A stretch of DNA of 45,262 bases, taken from Methanobacteriota archaeon (GTDB lineage: Archaea > Halobacteriota > Methanomicrobia > Methanomicrobiales > Methanomicrobiaceae). The stretch lies in the NCBI GenBank assembly GCA_016841485.1, contig JAENZA010000010.1:1-45262 (forward strand), written 5' to 3'. Both the position numbers and the translations under genes were made by a program. Below the pieces are notes generated by a model. That model was not told the DNA's origin. It was given only the letters and a program-made list of their open reading frames with translations, and searched no databases. Position 1 is the stretch's first letter. The number at the start of each line of letters is the position of its first letter. Of the stretch, positions 43,633-45,262 are shown piece after piece.

Positions 43633-44769
43633 TTAGTGGTGTCGCCGGACCATCAGCACGGTCCCGGCGATTCCAAAGATCAACAGGAGCGGTATCCCGG
43701 CGGTCGGGAATTCGGGGACTGGCGATGCCTGGGAGTATTTCGTTCCTATCGGTGCCAGACTGTGTACATTCTCAGGGCCGATGTCTACATACCCATATCC
43801 GGGGGGTATTTCTTCCCACTGATAAAACCAGTCAATTCCCCCCGCGCCAATTGTTCCGTCCTCGCTGAGTGCCTGTCCGTGTGCGTCTTTGTTCTCCGCC
43901 TGGTCGGTTTCGCTCTCCGGTGGCACATTGTCGGGGAGCGGATCATTGTCATTATCATCCGACACTATCGCGTGGGCGATTCCGGTATCGTCCGTCGTTT
44001 CATCGCCTGAAGCGGTTTTGTCTCTGTCTGCAGTTTCATCATCTTCCTGGGCATCATCCTCTTCAGTGATTTGCTCTTCTTCAGTGATTTGCTCCTCTTC
44101 AGTGGTTTGTTCTTCTTCAGTGGCTGGGTCTTCCTCAACAGGCTCATCGTCCGTGAGTGCGTGTCCATGGCCCTTTCCTTTTTTCACCTTATCGTGTCCC
44201 TTTCCTTTCGGCACATCGTCGGATTTGTGTTTATCCTTCACCTTCCCGTCTTCAACCGCGTCTTCTCCTGTAGCGGTTCCGTCATCCTCTTTGGATTCGT
44301 CATCCTTGTCTGCTTTGCCATCGGTGTCCGATACTTCATCCTCGTCCGCTACGACATCTTCGCCCGCTCCCTTATCGTCGGCCGATTCGTCATCCCCGCC
44401 TGCTCCATCATTCGGGCCCGATACTTCATTATCGTCGGATCCATTATCCTCTCCTGTTACGCCGTCCTCGCCCGCTCCCTCATCGTCGTCGGATCCGTCA
44501 ACCTCGCCTGCTCCATCATTCGGGTCCGACCCGTCATCTTCACCCGTTGTGTCATCTGCGGATGCCTGCCCGCTCTCGTCCCCGGTATCGTCCTCACCCG
44601 TTCCGCTGTCCTGGGACTCATCGCCGGACTGGGCATCATCGTCCGCCCCGCCTGCCACGAAATCACCACCATTTCCCAGAACCGGGATTACACACAGAAT
44701 ACTCATCAGGACAAATAAAACCACGAATCCCGCCTGTATTCTTCGAAAACCTCTCGATTGACTCCGCAT
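43633..44769 (-). CDS. Acidic repeat PEF-CTERM surface protein
   Basis: 378 aa. A basic N-region (RSQSRGFRR) and hydrophobic core (~14-31) form the signal peptide. About 270 residues of Asp/Glu/Gly/Ser/Thr-rich low-complexity sequence follow, with GEDDGSD-type units, a Lys/Gly/His patch (KGKGHDKVKKGKGHGH) and four TEEEQI-type hexapeptides. A short folded-looking segment (IDWFYQWEEIPPGYGYVDIG) then leads to the PEF-CTERM signal: VPEFPTAGIP, a hydrophobic helix, and VRRHH. Such acidic linkers can bind cations or act as extended spacers. The start at 44769 is fixed by AGGTGA 4 nt upstream; the longer frame to 44823 is rejected. Confidence 0.85.
   Translation of the reverse strand: MRSQSRGFRRIQAGFVVLFVLMSILCVIPVLGNGGDFVAGGADDDAQSGDESQDSGTGEDDTGDESGQASADDTTGEDDGSDPNDGAGEVDGSDDDEGAGEDGVTGEDNGSDDNEVSGPNDGAGGDDESADDKGAGEDVVADEDEVSDTDGKADKDDESKEDDGTATGEDAVEDGKVKDKHKSDDVPKGKGHDKVKKGKGHGHALTDDEPVEEDPATEEEQTTEEEQITEEEQITEEDDAQEDDETADRDKTASGDETTDDTGIAHAIVSDDNDNDPLPDNVPPESETDQAENKDAHGQALSEDGTIGAGGIDWFYQWEEIPPGYGYVDIGPENVHSLAPIGTKYSQASPVPEFPTAGIPLLLIFGIAGTVLMVRRHH
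44061..44132 (-). repeat. Four 18-bp tandem repeats
   Basis: CTTCAGTG-containing units recur at 44061, 44079, 44097 and 44115, a strict 18-bp period with few substitutions. They encode the TEEEQI hexapeptides of the acidic PEF-CTERM protein. Confidence 0.85.
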
Positions 44770-44773
44770 ACCC

Positions 44774-44779
44774 TCACCT
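44774..44779 (-). promoter_or_regulatory. Ribosome-binding site fixing the acidic PEF-CTERM start
   Basis: Minus-strand AGGTGA, a perfect match to the 16S tail, lies 4 nt before ATG 44769. Confidence 0.7.
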
Positions 44780-45127
44780 CCGAACAGTTCCTTTTGGATG
44801 TAGGTAACACCTCCCAGAGCCACATAAAGATTTGTTGGGCATTCCTTGTCAGCATAAAATTCAATGGAGATTATGTTCGATATTTCAAAATGGCCGGATT
44901 ATCGTGGAATTCATATGATTAAGAGGAAAACATCCCGATGAATAACTATTCGCCGCCCCCATCGCCAGGATAATGGGCAAACAAGCGAAATCCGGGCACA
45001 TCATTTACGGCCGGGATCTTCAGTTTCACGGGGTCAGAGGCGTAGGAGCAGGAGCAGGTACGAATCGTTATGAGATGGAGAGGAGATTGTAGAAAAGAAA
45101 AAATCACCTGGAATGGGGGGCGGGAAT
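44780..45127. other. Gap with divergent promoters
   Basis: About 350 nt between the acidic PEF-CTERM gene and the truncated last gene. AT-rich sequence at 44820-44950 probably holds the minus-strand promoter. No gene, repeat or RNA was recognised. Confidence 0.4.
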
Positions 45128-45262
45128 ATGAGCAAAAAATCGAAATTTACACTGACACGATACAAAGACGAGAGAATTGTCGAGCTCGTGGAAACAACCG
45201 GCAAAAAAATCCTGGCCGTCTGGGCAATCGATTGTGCTGAGCGTGTCATGCCATATTTTGAG
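45128..45262 (+). CDS. N-terminal fragment of an Imm5-like putative immunity protein (cut by window end)
   Basis: The first 45 codons of an open frame run off the window. The protein starts MSKKSKFTLTRYKDERIVEL and reaches VWAIDCAERVMPYFE. The W-A-x-D-C-A-E-R-V-x-P-x-F-E string is the hallmark of a small family annotated as putative immunity (Imm5-like) proteins, whose next conserved part (a PDD-RPR-type motif) would lie beyond the window. A G-rich GGGGGGCGGG just upstream serves as ribosome-binding site. The immunity label comes from domain context in bacteria; in archaea the role is unproven. Confidence 0.6.
   Translation, partial: MSKKSKFTLTRYKDERIVELVETTGKKILAVWAIDCAERVMPYFE

Noticed and set aside
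44061-44132. Short regular repeats that could suggest a CRISPR array
   Set aside because: The units are tandem with no unique spacers, have an 18-bp period and lie in frame inside a protein gene.
43889-44761. A 290-codon Ser/Pro-rich plus-strand frame that looks like a surface protein
   Set aside because: It is the antisense of the Asp/Glu-rich repeats (GA-rich codons read as TC-rich Ser codons). The minus strand has signal peptide, PEF-CTERM and a perfect ribosome-binding site.

Overview
The window reads as the chromosome of a methanogenic archaeon, most likely of the order Methanomicrobiales (Methanofollis/Methanoculleus-like). The grounds are a rubredoxin-fused ferredoxin:disulfide reductase, three winged-helix/PAS regulators of the kind common in these methanogens, an archaeosortase with five PEF-CTERM surface proteins, PKD-repeat secreted proteins, archaeal TATA boxes about 25-30 nt before starts that lack a Shine-Dalgarno site, and no bacterial housekeeping genes. 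No rRNA, tRNA or CRISPR array was found.

Layout. (A) 1-7433 is compact and looks GC-rich: a glutaredoxin / ferredoxin-disulfide reductase / 2H-phosphoesterase run, a convergent DUF255 (YyaL-type) protein, a membrane-anchored unknown, an HTH-PAS-GAF regulator and a HEAT-repeat protein. (B) 7772-9681, minus strand: archaeosortase (ArtC type) and a PEF-CTERM secreted protein. (C) 10013-20993, minus strand: a largely overlapping surface-polysaccharide operon, looking more AT-rich than region A. In transcription order it runs polyprenyl-phosphate sugar-1-P transferase, a half-length DUF1616 protein, a BshC-like protein, PIG-L deacetylase, DUF354 GT-B protein, NodB-type polysaccharide deacetylase, two FemAB/GNAT-like proteins, a hexapeptide acyltransferase and a Wzx-type flippase. 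(D) 21532-34000: two paralogous secreted heparinase II/III-type proteins (one with five PKD domains), a protein resembling the other half of DUF1616, a 1223-aa GT-C-like membrane protein and a UppP-type polyprenyl-diphosphatase. (E) 34051-38192: a Gfo/Idh/MocA sugar-nucleotide dehydrogenase and three PEF-CTERM proteins, among long gaps that may hold transposon relics. (F) 38691-45262: a very large multi-PAS regulator, a short HTH-PAS regulator, an acidic PEF-CTERM protein and the start of an Imm5-like immunity-type protein cut by the window end.

How it may fit together (inference): regions B-E look like one cell-surface system. Lipid-linked sugars are started by the GT4 enzyme, extended and N-deacetylated (PIG-L, NodB), possibly re-acylated on the free amine (FemAB pair, BshC-like protein), flipped by the Wzx protein, and the carrier recycled by UppP. 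Archaeosortase would process PEF-CTERM proteins into or onto that surface layer. This parallels bacterial exosortase/PEP-CTERM exopolysaccharide loci, which also carry FemAB and polysaccharide-deacetylase genes. The secreted heparinase-like proteins could trim or remodel the polymer. The three HTH-PAS regulators are candidate sensors, but no sequence evidence links them to the surface genes.
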